A program made the translations under genes and the position numbers. Shown here one piece after another: positions 15,994 through 24,698 of a stretch of 49,543 bases of DNA. Below the pieces are notes generated by a model that made no database searches, had not been told where the DNA came from, and saw only the letters and a list, made by a program, of their open reading frames with translations. Source of the DNA: Chitinophaga pinensis (GTDB lineage: Bacteria > Bacteroidota > Bacteroidia > M30B66); contig CAMCXT010000023.1 of assembly GCA_945883545.1 (NCBI GenBank), forward strand, positions 1 through 49,543, given 5' to 3'. Within the stretch, counting starts at the first letter, position 1, and each line of letters starts with the position of its first letter.

Positions 15994-17370
15994 ATGAGCA
16001 AAACATCTACAGGAACATTAGACCAGCCCTTAAGAGATCGAAAAATGAGTTTTTGGCAAATCTGGAACATGAGTTTCGGGTTTTTGGGAATTCAGTTTGG
16101 ATTTGCATTGCAGAATGGAAACGCGTCGTCGATTTTACAAAATTTCGGAGCGCACGTTGAAGAACTCTCTTGGTTTTGGCTTGTTGCTCCGTTAACGGGG
16201 ATGATTGTTCAGCCCATTATTGGTCATTACAGCGACCGTACATGGAACAAACTCGGCCGGCGGAAGCCTTACTTCTTGGTGGGCACCTTGATTTGTTGTT
16301 TGGCTTTGCTGTTGTTGCCCAATTCGGGTGTGTTTTTCGTTGGGAAAATGGCACTTTTTATTGGCGCGATGTTCTTGATGTTGATGGATGCCTCGATCAA
16401 TGTTGCGATGGAGCCGTTTCGCGCCTTGGTGGCGGATAATTTACCCGATAACCAACGAACACTTGGATTTTCGATTCAAACATTTTTGATCGGATTGGGT
16501 GCTGTTGTTGGTTCTTGGTTACCATGGATACTACAAAATGTATTTGATGTTTCTGCCTCTGCACCTGCAGGACAAGTAGCAGACAACGTAGTATGGTCGT
16601 TTTACATTGGCGCAGTGGTATTTCTAGCAGCGATTAGCGTTACCATTTTATTCTCGAAAGAATACGCACCGGCAGAATACGAAGCCATTCACGGTAAGCC
16701 CGACCATGCATCTGCTGGATTGGGTGAAATATTGGTCGACTTTAAAAAGATGCCGAAAACCATGCGTCAATTGGGATTAGTGCAGTTCTTTTCTTGGTTT
16801 GCCTTGTTCAGCATGTGGGTGTTCACAACGCCGGCAATTGCGCAACACATTTACAAACTACCAATTACAGATACCTCTTCGAACGAATTCCGTGACGCAG
16901 GAACATGGGTAGGAATTATTTTCGGGGTTTACAATGGAGTTTCGGCCATCTATGCCTTGATGTTGCCAACGATCGCCTCGAAGTTTGGCAGAAAAAACAC
17001 ACACGCATTTTCGCTTGTTGCAGGTGGCATCGGACTCATCTCAATGTACTTCGCTCCGAACAAAGAATTCCTTCTCATTTCGATGGTTGGCGTTGGACTC
17101 GCCTGGGCATCCATTCTTGCGATGCCTTATGCCATTCTTGCTGGATCAATCCCTGCAGGTAAAATGGGCGTTTACATGGGGATTTTCAACTTCTTCATCA
17201 CCTTCCCACAAATCTTAAATGGTATTCTCGGCGGCCCAATTGTGAAATACCTTTATGGAAACCAAGCGATTTATGCGATCGTTCTCGCCGGTATCTTCAT
17301 GATTGTTGGCGCATTGAGCACGTTTTATGTGCAAGATGCTGTGACGATTAATATGAATGATAAAAGGTAG
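15994..17370 (+). CDS. MFS transporter, SLC45/sugar:H+ symporter-like
   Basis: Twelve-helix inner-membrane secondary transporter of 458 residues. The N-terminal GFLGIQFGFALQNGNASSILQNFGA segment and the loop SDRTWNKLGRRKPY (the MFS motif-A equivalent of the SLC45/GPH group) place it with transporters commonly found in Bacteroidota maltose or sucrose gene sets. No glycosidase or SusCD genes are nearby, so the substrate is not indicated. The ATG lies 60 bases after a REP-like palindrome. The stop TAG runs into AGTACT-type repeat words. Confidence 0.85.
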   Translation: MSKTSTGTLDQPLRDRKMSFWQIWNMSFGFLGIQFGFALQNGNASSILQNFGAHVEELSWFWLVAPLTGMIVQPIIGHYSDRTWNKLGRRKPYFLVGTLICCLALLLLPNSGVFFVGKMALFIGAMFLMLMDASINVAMEPFRALVADNLPDNQRTLGFSIQTFLIGLGAVVGSWLPWILQNVFDVSASAPAGQVADNVVWSFYIGAVVFLAAISVTILFSKEYAPAEYEAIHGKPDHASAGLGEILVDFKKMPKTMRQLGLVQFFSWFALFSMWVFTTPAIAQHIYKLPITDTSSNEFRDAGTWVGIIFGVYNGVSAIYALMLPTIASKFGRKNTHAFSLVAGGIGLISMYFAPNKEFLLISMVGVGLAWASILAMPYAILAGSIPAGKMGVYMGIFNFFITFPQILNGILGGPIVKYLYGNQAIYAIVLAGIFMIVGALSTFYVQDAVTINMNDKR

Positions 17371-17638
17371 GTTTGGGTTTTGAGTACTTAGTCTGTAGTC
17401 TGTAGTCTTGAGTAGAAAGTAAAAAGGAATTGCAAAGCCCAATTGGCTTCCTCGCAGCCACGGACTTTAGTCTGTGGAAATAAGGTTTGTTGGGAGGGAA
17501 TGTGGGTACTACGTATATCGTATAACGTACAACGTATTGAGTACAAAGTAGAATTGAATTACGAAATACTTAATACGAATTACATTGTACTAGAGACTAA
17601 ATACTCTGGACTCAGTACTAAAGACTAAGTACTCAAGA
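17371..17638. repeat. degenerate AGTACT/ACGTAT word arrays with one REP-like palindrome
   Basis: The 268-base gap between convergent genes contains AGTACTTAGTCTGTAGTC-like words (about 17380-17410), the palindrome CCACGGACTTTAGTCTGTGG (17456-17475, GCAG flank), ACGTAT-type words (about 17510-17580) and a long AGTACT-type array (about 17585-17640). The last array ends in the TAG stop codon of the ABC exporter on the minus strand. Confidence 0.85.
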
Positions 17639-19387
17639 CTAATCCTCCTGAAACTGCAACTCATACAGCTTCCTGTATTTCCCGTTCTGGGCGAGAAGCT
17701 CTTGGTGGCTGCCCGATTCGATGATGTTGCCTTGGTCCATCACGAGGATTAAATCGGCTTTTTGGATCGTTGCCAAGCGGTGCGCAATGATGATGGAAGT
17801 TCTGTTCTTTGTTACCCGTTCGGTGGCGAGGCGGATCAATTCTTCCGTTTCTGTGTCAACCGATGAAGTGGCTTCGTCGAGCACCAAAATGGCAGGATTG
17901 TAAAGAAATGCACGGATGAAAGCAATCAGTTGGCGCTGACCAGCACTGAGCATCGCGCCGCGCTCCATCACGTTGTAATCGTATCCGCCGGGAAGGCGAT
18001 GGATAAACTCATCTGCACCTATTTCTTTAGCTGCTGCTTCTATGTCGGCACGTGAAACATCCGGATTGTTGAGGCTGATGTTGTTCGCAATACTATCAGA
18101 AAACAAGAAGACATCTTGAAGCACTACCGCGATGTTCTGCCGTAAAAACTGTGTTGGATATACACGCAAGTCATGCCCATCCACACAAATTCGGCCTTTT
18201 TGGTATTCGTAAAAACGGTTGATCAAATTGATGATCGTAGTTTTTCCCGAGCCAGTGGCGCCCACAATAGCTACGGTTGTGCCCGGTTTAGCTTCGAAAC
18301 TCAGATTTTTCAAGATCCAGTTTTCATCTTGGTAGGCCATCCAAACATTTTCGAACTTGATGGCTCCATTGATTTCTTTCGGAACATAAGTGCCAGTGTC
18401 GGCAACATGTTCTTGCTCATCGAGCAGCTTGAATACCCTTTCTGAACTCACCATGCCCATTTGCAAGGTGTTGAAACGGTCGGCCAAGGTTCTGATCGGG
18501 CGAAACAACATGTTCACGTACAGTGTGAAAGCCACCAAATTACCAACGGTGAATGTTCCGTCGATTACGCCCCGCGCGCCCAACCAAATCAACAAACCAA
18601 TAGAAACAGCCGACAGGATTTCAACAATTGGTAGGAATATCGAGTAGTGCCAAACCGAACGAATTTGCGCAGCGGCGTGTTCCTTGTTGATCTCCTTGAA
18701 TTTCTTGAGTTCGGCATCCTCCTGATTGAAGATTTGAACCACATTCATTCCTGTAATGTGCTCCTGAACAAACGTATTGATCCGTGCCACTTGTGTTCTC
18801 ACATCCTGAAAGGCCGACTTGATCCCGTTTTTGAAAATATTCGTTGCCACCAACAACAGTGGAATGGTCGAGATCGAAATCAAGGTTAACCGCCAATCTG
18901 TAACAAACATCACGGTAAGCACAACTGTAAGTTGAAGGATATCGCCAAAAACAATCACCACGCCTTCTGTGAAAATGCTGGCAATCGTTTCGATGTCGCT
19001 CACCACGCGGGTAACGAGCATTCCGATTGGGTTTTTATCGAAATACTGAGTCTTTAAGTTCAGTACATGGTTATACACTCGGGTGCGCAAATCGCGAATC
19101 ACCGATTGGCCAAGCAAGCTTGTGATGTATGCGCTGGTGAACTGTCCACTCGCTTCCACAAGCAAAATTCCGATCATGGCCAAGGTCATGGTGAGCAACA
19201 TATTTGCATCGGGATGCAAGATGTAATGGTCAACCGTGTATTGGATCAACATCGGTCTGAGCGGCGAAACGAAGGCAAGGAAAATGGTTAGTCCAACCGA
19301 ACTCCACAGCAATTTGCGGTGTGGACGAACGGTTTTTAGAACCCGCTTGAGCAGACTAAAATCAAATGCATTTCCAGAAACACTCAT
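17639..19387 (-). CDS. ABC exporter, fused permease-ATPase (MsbA-like)
   Basis: Half-transporter of 582 residues acting as a homodimeric lipid or drug exporter in the inner membrane. Six transmembrane helices occupy about 25-305. The ATPase domain has Walker A GATGSGKT (376-383), Q-loop Gln 424, signature LSAGQ (480-484), Walker B LVLDE (501-505) and H-loop His 536. Substrate unknown; MsbA-like is by architecture. The start is ATG 19385-19387, since the in-frame TTG nine bases upstream belongs to the TACCTTTG promoter box. The transcript is probably leaderless. Same direction as truA upstream, but it has its own promoter. Confidence 0.92.
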   Translation of the reverse strand: MSVSGNAFDFSLLKRVLKTVRPHRKLLWSSVGLTIFLAFVSPLRPMLIQYTVDHYILHPDANMLLTMTLAMIGILLVEASGQFTSAYITSLLGQSVIRDLRTRVYNHVLNLKTQYFDKNPIGMLVTRVVSDIETIASIFTEGVVIVFGDILQLTVVLTVMFVTDWRLTLISISTIPLLLVATNIFKNGIKSAFQDVRTQVARINTFVQEHITGMNVVQIFNQEDAELKKFKEINKEHAAAQIRSVWHYSIFLPIVEILSAVSIGLLIWLGARGVIDGTFTVGNLVAFTLYVNMLFRPIRTLADRFNTLQMGMVSSERVFKLLDEQEHVADTGTYVPKEINGAIKFENVWMAYQDENWILKNLSFEAKPGTTVAIVGATGSGKTTIINLINRFYEYQKGRICVDGHDLRVYPTQFLRQNIAVVLQDVFLFSDSIANNISLNNPDVSRADIEAAAKEIGADEFIHRLPGGYDYNVMERGAMLSAGQRQLIAFIRAFLYNPAILVLDEATSSVDTETEELIRLATERVTKNRTSIIIAHRLATIQKADLILVMDQGNIIESGSHQELLAQNGKYRKLYELQFQED

Positions 19388-19393
19388 CGGCGG

Positions 19394-19401
19394 CAAAGGT
19401 A
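19394..19401 (-). promoter_or_regulatory. -7 box of the ABC exporter gene, leaderless arrangement
   Basis: On the minus strand TACCTTTG followed by CCGCCG and then ATG. Same architecture as parC and truA. Confidence 0.6.
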
Positions 19402-19484
19402 TGAGAATCCGATCAAGTAGGGGAGAATGCTACTTTGGTATATTTCTTTTTTCTAAACCACGTTCGTGGGATGACAAACCGATG

Positions 19485-20234
19485 CTAGAAAGCTTTGTTT
19501 TCGAACGGATATTCCACACGGGTGAGGAATAAACCACATGCCGGTACGCTGATTCCTGCCTGTGATCGGTTTCCAGATTTCACGATGTTAGGAATGGATG
19601 TAGGATCAATTTTTTGGTATCCAACATCGAGTAAAGTTCCAACGATCGCCCGAACCATGTTGCGCAGGAAGCGATCGGCGGTGATGGTGAAAATGAGGAG
19701 GTCGCCCTTTTCTTCCCATTGAGCAAACGAGACCGTGCAGATGTCGGTAAATACTTGGGTATTAGATTTAGAAAAGGCTGAAAAGTCTTGCTTCCCAAGT
19801 AAATGTTGCGCTGCCTGGTTCATCTTTTCTACATCGAGCGCTCCGTAGATATAGTGTGCTTGGTTTTCCAAGAAAGGATTTCGACGGCGCATGATGCGGT
19901 ATTCGTAGGTACGACTTGTTGCACTGAAACGGGCATGCAAATCATCCCCGACAGGGAAAATATCGAACACGCAGATGCCTTTGAGCCGCATCGAATCGAA
20001 CTTTTTCATGACCGCTTGCAGATCTGCAATTTCAGTTTCTAATTCGAAATGTGCATAGAATTGCTCTGCATGCACGCCGGTATCGGTGCGTCCGCAGCCT
20101 GTGGTTTCGACGGTCTGATTGAAAATTCTCGACAAGGCTTGATCGAGCGTTTCCTGAACCGTGGTGGCATTGGGCTGAATCTGCCAGCCGTGGTAAGGCG
20201 TACCGTTGTATTGCAGATGAATAAAATACCGCAT
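19485..20234 (-). CDS. truA: tRNA pseudouridine(38-40) synthase TruA
   Basis: Isomerises uridines 38-40 in tRNA anticodon arms. 249 residues, normal TruA length. The N-terminal MRYFIHLQYNGTPYHGWQIQ start and the catalytic-Asp motif CGRTDTGVHA (Asp51) are diagnostic. RNA-binding segments follow (RTYEYRI near residue 110, FLRNMVRAIVGTLLDVG near 195). ATG at 20232-20234 is four bases after a TACCTTTG-CCGC promoter box, so the mRNA should be leaderless. Divergent to the YdeI-like gene. Confidence 0.95.
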   Translation of the reverse strand: MRYFIHLQYNGTPYHGWQIQPNATTVQETLDQALSRIFNQTVETTGCGRTDTGVHAEQFYAHFELETEIADLQAVMKKFDSMRLKGICVFDIFPVGDDLHARFSATSRTYEYRIMRRRNPFLENQAHYIYGALDVEKMNQAAQHLLGKQDFSAFSKSNTQVFTDICTVSFAQWEEKGDLLIFTITADRFLRNMVRAIVGTLLDVGYQKIDPTSIPNIVKSGNRSQAGISVPACGLFLTRVEYPFENKAF

Positions 20235-20238
20235 GCGG

Positions 20239-20275
20239 CAAAGGTAAACCTAAATTAACCACTGCCTTATATTTG
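20239..20275. promoter_or_regulatory. divergent -7 boxes for truA (minus) and the ydeI-like gene (plus)
   Basis: Minus strand: TACCTTTG at 20246-20239, followed by CCGC and the truA ATG. Plus strand: TATATTTG at 20268-20275, 16 bases before the ATG at 20292. Neither has a well-placed TTG at -33. The plus-strand box also argues against a TTG start at 20280. Confidence 0.55.
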
Positions 20276-20291
20276 TCTATTGAAACCACGA

Positions 20292-20897
20292 ATGGAAACC
20301 TTCAATAACACCGCTGCTATTGTGGCCGATTCGCCTGCTGCATGGCGGAAATGGCTCGAAGAGAATCACCAGTCGAAAGAGAATATTTGGTTGATCATTT
20401 TCAAAAAATCTTCAGGAATTCCTACCGTCACTTACAAAGAATCGGTTGATGAAGCCCTTTGTTTTGGTTGGATCGACTCGAAAGGGGTGAAGCGCGATGA
20501 AACGAGTTATTACCAGTTTTACTCGAAAAGAAAACCAAAATCGAATTGGAGTGGTGTAAACAAAGCCAAGGTGGATGTTTTAATTGCAGAAGGGAAAATG
20601 CGACCTGCAGGTTTGGAAATGATTGAATTGGCCAAACGAACAGGCACTTGGACTGCCCTCGATTCTGCAACCCAAGTCGAAATTCCGACAGATCTTTTGG
20701 AAGCACTTCGTTTGTATGCTGATGCCGAACGAAATTTTGAAGCATTCCCGAAATCAACCAAAAGAGCAATATTGGCGTGGATTTCTGCTGCAAAACAATC
20801 TGCCACCCGACAAAAACGCGTTGAAGAAACAGCTAAACTTGCACAGCAAAATATTCGGGCCAATCAATACGCCCCGAAAAATTCTCAAAAGCCATGA
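20292..20897 (+). CDS. YdeI/OmpD-associated (OmdA) family protein
   Basis: Cytoplasmic protein of 201 residues in the YdeI/OmdA family, linked in other bacteria to peptide or bacteriocin resistance; biochemical role unknown. Family marks: SPAAWRKWLEENH near the N-terminus, EALCFGWIDSKGVKRDE and YYQFYSKRKPKSNWS in the middle, and the C-terminal helical region FEAFPKSTKRAILAWI...ATRQKRVEETAKL. ATG 20292 is chosen over a TTG 12 bases upstream because of the promoter position. The next gene overlaps its stop by four bases (ATGA). Confidence 0.85.
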   Translation: METFNNTAAIVADSPAAWRKWLEENHQSKENIWLIIFKKSSGIPTVTYKESVDEALCFGWIDSKGVKRDETSYYQFYSKRKPKSNWSGVNKAKVDVLIAEGKMRPAGLEMIELAKRTGTWTALDSATQVEIPTDLLEALRLYADAERNFEAFPKSTKRAILAWISAAKQSATRQKRVEETAKLAQQNIRANQYAPKNSQKP

Positions 20898-21580
20898 TGT
20901 TCGAACTTCCATCACTCATTGTATTTATGCTCGTTGTTGTGGCTGCAGGTGTGCTTCTCATTCAATCAGCTCCGCAGCACAAACAATGGGTAACGCGTGT
21001 TTTGGGATTTTTAATTTTAGCGCAATCGGGAGCAGCATTTTCGGGATTTTACCTCGATTTGCAATCGATGCCGCCAAGATTTGTGTTGGCAGTTTTGCCC
21101 TCGATGTTGATTATTGTTGGTCTGTTCTTTTTTAAAAAGGGCAAGGAATTTCTCGACGCCCTCGATTTGCGTTTTTTGCTGATGATTCACTTTCTCCGCA
21201 TTCCTGTTGAGTGGTGCTTGTACGATCTTTACCAGCAAGCGATGATTCCAGAAATAATGACTTTTGAAGGTAGAAATTTTGACATCCTGATTGGAATCTC
21301 TGCTATCCTTATCTACTTAATCACTTACACCTTTAAGCGTTACAACCGTGCCTTGTTGATTGTTTGGAATGTTGCCGGAATGATTTTCCTACTCAATATT
21401 GTAGTTCACGCAATTCTATCGGTGCAGTCGCCTATCCAACAATTTGGTTTCGACCAACCCAACCGTGCAGTGCTCGAATATCCTTTCGTGTTGCTTCCCG
21501 CAGTCGTGGTTCCTCTTGTGATGTTGAGCCATCTGGCATCGCTCAGGAAATTGATCCTAAATTCGGATGTTAACGAGTAG
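20894..21580 (+). CDS. integral membrane protein, unknown function
   Basis: Protein of 228 residues with about seven hydrophobic segments (roughly 7-24, 35-52, 64-76, 95-112, 132-148, 155-175, 195-215), so an inner-membrane protein. Family not recognised. A central LRIPVEWCLYDLYQQAMIP motif with charged and aromatic residues may be functional. Translationally coupled to the YdeI-like gene through a four-base overlap, which suggests a shared role. Confidence 0.7.
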   Translation: MMFELPSLIVFMLVVVAAGVLLIQSAPQHKQWVTRVLGFLILAQSGAAFSGFYLDLQSMPPRFVLAVLPSMLIIVGLFFFKKGKEFLDALDLRFLLMIHFLRIPVEWCLYDLYQQAMIPEIMTFEGRNFDILIGISAILIYLITYTFKRYNRALLIVWNVAGMIFLLNIVVHAILSVQSPIQQFGFDQPNRAVLEYPFVLLPAVVVPLVMLSHLASLRKLILNSDVNE

Positions 21581-21768
21581 ATTTCATATCCCCCGAACGG
21601 GGAAAAGGCAAGCTAAATATTCGAAATGCGAAATTTGCTATGCATTGAAAATAAATCAACTGTAAGTTCCAACATGAAGAAAGAGGCAAATTGAAAAACA
21701 AACCCTCCGTTTCTATAAGAGCTCTTTAATTGTGTTATTTATTCTGCATCGAAATAAGTTTATTTTCG

Positions 21769-21798
21769 TCGGAACTTTTACACAATGCATTACGTTTG
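21769..21798 (+). promoter_or_regulatory. promoter of the 21831 gene
   Basis: TACGTTTG at 21791-21798 matches TAnnTTTG; 19 bases upstream is TCG instead of TTG. Predicted transcript leader about 25 bases. Confidence 0.5.
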
Positions 21799-21830
21799 CA
21801 ATCGTTAACACTCACAAACTGTAACATCAA

Positions 21831-22361
21831 ATGAATTGGTACGAAATTGTTATTGAAATGCTCAAGTACATTGTCCCACTTGTGGTTGTATTTGCATTTA
21901 TCTACTTCATTCTAAACAACTATCTCGAAGAGAATTTCAAGCTCCGATCGCTAGATTTAAAACTTCAGAACCAAGAAGCAATCACGCCGATTAGAATGCA
22001 AGCGTATGAACGTGTAGTTGTTTACCTAGAGCGTATTTCGCCGAGCGCTTTAATCATGCGCATTCACAAAACCGGAATGAGTTCAAGATTGCTTCATGCT
22101 GAAATGATCAAGAGCATCCGCAGCGAGTACGACCACAATATCGCGCAACAAATTTATATGTCGAACGCTTCTTGGGAACTTGTAAAAAGCGCTAAAGAAG
22201 AAATGATTAAACTCATCAATACTTCAGCACACAAAGTGAACGAAAACGCCGATGGTGTCGAGCTTTGCAAGGTGCTTCTCGATGTTACGATGAACGTTGA
22301 GAAACTGCCAACGCAGATTGCACTTGAGTATGTGAAGAAGGAGATTAGGCAGTCGTTTTAG
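21831..22361 (+). CDS. membrane-anchored cytosolic protein, unknown function
   Basis: Protein of 176 residues: one N-terminal transmembrane helix (about 10-28, IVPLVVVFAFIYFIL), then a charged, mostly helical cytosolic domain with RMQAYERVVVYLERISPSAL near 55 and regularly spaced hydrophobics. It resembles the widespread ~170-residue Bacteroidota membrane-anchored family of unknown function; no catalytic motif. Monocistronic: it has its own promoter and is followed by ACGTAT-type repeat words and an intrinsic terminator. Confidence 0.7.
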   Translation: MNWYEIVIEMLKYIVPLVVVFAFIYFILNNYLEENFKLRSLDLKLQNQEAITPIRMQAYERVVVYLERISPSALIMRIHKTGMSSRLLHAEMIKSIRSEYDHNIAQQIYMSNASWELVKSAKEEMIKLINTSAHKVNENADGVELCKVLLDVTMNVEKLPTQIALEYVKKEIRQSF

Positions 22362-22369
22362 TCGCGCTG

Positions 22370-22420
22370 CGTATTTCGTACAACGTATTACGTATTACGA
22401 ATTACGTTGTACGTAAAATG
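22370..22420. repeat. ACGTAT-type degenerate repeat words
   Basis: Short array of CGTATTTCGTACAACGTATTACGTATTACG-like words starting about ten bases after the stop codon of the preceding gene. Same vocabulary as at 10150, 17510 and 36395. Confidence 0.75.
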
Positions 22421-22449
22421 AACCTCACATTCCTATAAAAACTTCATGA

Positions 22450-22478
22450 AAGTCCGGCCTTTTGGTGCGGACTTTTTT
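22450..22478 (+). terminator. intrinsic terminator
   Basis: Stem AAGTCCG (22450-22456) with CGGACTT (22468-22474) and a T run to 22478, after the membrane-anchored protein gene. Confidence 0.85.
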
Positions 22479-22537
22479 ATTTTAATGTGCTGTGGTGCAA
22501 GGCGTGGAGAAATTTCTGAATGTTTGCCCGCAAGTGC

Positions 22538-22567
22538 TTGACAAGTATCAGAAACATTCTACCTTTC
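22538..22567 (+). promoter_or_regulatory. promoter of the prolyl oligopeptidase gene
   Basis: TTG (22538-22540), 19-base spacer, TACCTTTC (22560-22567): one mismatch to TAnnTTTG with ideal spacing. It places the ATG at 22585 about a dozen bases into the transcript and excludes the in-frame GTG at 22492. Confidence 0.7.
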
Positions 22568-22584
22568 TGCCTTCAATTTTGCAT

Positions 22585-24696
22585 ATGAAGAAAATCATTC
22601 TCGCTGCGATCGTAATTCCAATGATAGCAAACGATACAACTGCTCAAAAACTGGTTTACCCACCATCAAAAAAGGTGGATGTTACAGACGATTACCACGG
22701 TACAAAAGTATCCGATCCTTATCGTTGGTTAGAAAACGATACCTCGGCAGAAACCGGTGCTTGGGTGAAAGCACAAAACAAGGTAACATTCGATTATTTA
22801 GATCAAATCCCTTTCAGAAATAAATTCCGCGACCGAATTACAGAACTCCTCAATTATCCGAGGTATTCGGCACCATTTAAAATTGGAAATACCTATTTCT
22901 ATTCGAAGAATGATGGCCTTCAGAACCAAAGCGTTTATTACAAAATGCAAGGTGAAAACGGCACGCCGGAAGTATTTCTCGATCCGAACAAAATGTCGGA
23001 AAAAGGCACAGTGAGCATTGGTCTTGCTGGTGCATCAAACGACGATAAATATTTGGCTTATAATATTTCTTCTGCAGGATCCGATTGGTCGGAACTTCGC
23101 ATTAAGGAAGTTGCAACGGGAAAGGAACTCCCTGATGTAATTAAATTCGTGAAGTTTTCTGGTGCTGCATTCCGTGGCGATGGCTTCTATTATTCACGTT
23201 ATCCTGAGCCTGGAAAAGGCACCGAACTTTCAGGCCAGAACCAATTCCACGCAGTGTGGTACCACAAATTGGGAACGCCACAAAGCGACGATAAATTGAT
23301 TTACGAAGACCGCGAACATGCCCTTCGTTACCACTCTGCAGAAATTGGGAAAGAGGAAAGATTCCTCATTCTCAGTGTTTCTGAAGGTACCGATGGAAAC
23401 GAATTGCGTGTAATGGATTTGAAGAAAGGTGAAACTGCTTTCAAACCGTTGATTTCAGGCTTCGACAATTCATCTGGATACATCGACCAAGAAGGAGATC
23501 GCGTGTTGGTTTACACCAATATCAATGCACCAAATTACCGATTGGTATCTATCGATCCTGCAAATCCAGATCAGAAAAACTGGATTGAAATTATTCCTGA
23601 AAAACCTGAGCTTTTGAAAGGTGTTTCGGTAGCTGGAAATAAGCTGATCGCACAGTACTTGAAAGACGTTACAACCCGCGTGTATCAATACAGCCGCGAT
23701 GGGAAATTAGACCGCGAAATTGCACTGCCTTCTGTAGGTTCAGCAAGTGGTTTCAGTGGAGAAAAAACCGATACGGATGTGTATTACACTTTCACGTCGT
23801 TCAACTATCCTCCAACGGTTTTCAAATACAATATCGCTTCTGGAAAGTCGGAGCTTTTCCGCAATTCGGAACTGAAATTCGATCCATCACAATACGAAGT
23901 AAAGCAGGTATTCGTGCCTTCGAAAGATGGAAAAGCGAAAGTGCCAATTTTCATTGTACACCGCAAAGGTTTGAAGCTTGATGGTCAACGTCCAACTTTG
24001 CTTTACGCTTACGGTGGATTTAACATCAGCCTTGAACCGGGCTTCTCTCCATCGCGCATTGCGTTTATGGAAAATGATGGGGTGTATGTGCAAGCCAATC
24101 TCCGCGGAGGCGGCGAATACGGCGAAGATTGGCACAAAGCCGGGATGTTTGGTTCGAAACAAAACGTGTTCGACGATTTCATTGCTTGTGCAGAATGGTT
24201 GCAGTCGAACGGCTACACCTCGAAAGACAAATTGGCGATTCAAGGTGGATCGAACGGTGGTTTACTCGTTGGTGCATGCATGACGCAACGTCCTGATCTT
24301 TTCAAAGTGGCCATCCCACAAGTAGGAGTGATGGATATGCTTCGTTTTCAGAAATTTACTGTTGGCTGGGGCTGGGTAGATGAGTACGGAACTTCCGACA
24401 AAAAAGAAGACTTCCAGTGGTTGTACAAATATTCTCCGTTGCACAACATCAAGCCAGTGGCTTATCCTGCGACCATGGTAACTACTGCCGACCACGACGA
24501 TAGAGTGGTGCCAGCGCACTCATTTAAGTATATCGCGGAGCTTCAAGCGAAACACACAGGCTCAAATCCGGTGTTGATTCGTATCGAAACCGATGCTGGT
24601 CATGGAGCTGGAATCGCTCTCAACAAATCGATTCAGGCAACTGCCGATATTTATTCGTTCATTTTATTCAACACCAATTCTCCAGTGAAATACTAA
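22585..24696 (+). CDS. exported prolyl oligopeptidase (S9A)
   Basis: Serine peptidase cleaving after proline in short peptides. 703 residues, normal for S9A prolyl oligopeptidase plus signal peptide. The signal peptide runs to about TTAQ. A seven-bladed propeller domain (about 90-430) gates the C-terminal alpha/beta-hydrolase domain: Ser556 in GGSNGGLL, Asp within DHDDRV (636-640) and His673 in DAGHGAG. RIAFMENDGVYVQANLRGGGEYG is a family signature region. ATG 22585 is supported by the promoter and signal peptide. Periplasmic location is inferred. First gene of a likely unit with the hypothetical gene 3 bases downstream and a second S9 peptidase. Confidence 0.95.
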   Translation: MKKIILAAIVIPMIANDTTAQKLVYPPSKKVDVTDDYHGTKVSDPYRWLENDTSAETGAWVKAQNKVTFDYLDQIPFRNKFRDRITELLNYPRYSAPFKIGNTYFYSKNDGLQNQSVYYKMQGENGTPEVFLDPNKMSEKGTVSIGLAGASNDDKYLAYNISSAGSDWSELRIKEVATGKELPDVIKFVKFSGAAFRGDGFYYSRYPEPGKGTELSGQNQFHAVWYHKLGTPQSDDKLIYEDREHALRYHSAEIGKEERFLILSVSEGTDGNELRVMDLKKGETAFKPLISGFDNSSGYIDQEGDRVLVYTNINAPNYRLVSIDPANPDQKNWIEIIPEKPELLKGVSVAGNKLIAQYLKDVTTRVYQYSRDGKLDREIALPSVGSASGFSGEKTDTDVYYTFTSFNYPPTVFKYNIASGKSELFRNSELKFDPSQYEVKQVFVPSKDGKAKVPIFIVHRKGLKLDGQRPTLLYAYGGFNISLEPGFSPSRIAFMENDGVYVQANLRGGGEYGEDWHKAGMFGSKQNVFDDFIACAEWLQSNGYTSKDKLAIQGGSNGGLLVGACMTQRPDLFKVAIPQVGVMDMLRFQKFTVGWGWVDEYGTSDKKEDFQWLYKYSPLHNIKPVAYPATMVTTADHDDRVVPAHSFKYIAELQAKHTGSNPVLIRIETDAGHGAGIALNKSIQATADIYSFILFNTNSPVKY

Positions 24697-24698
24697 TC

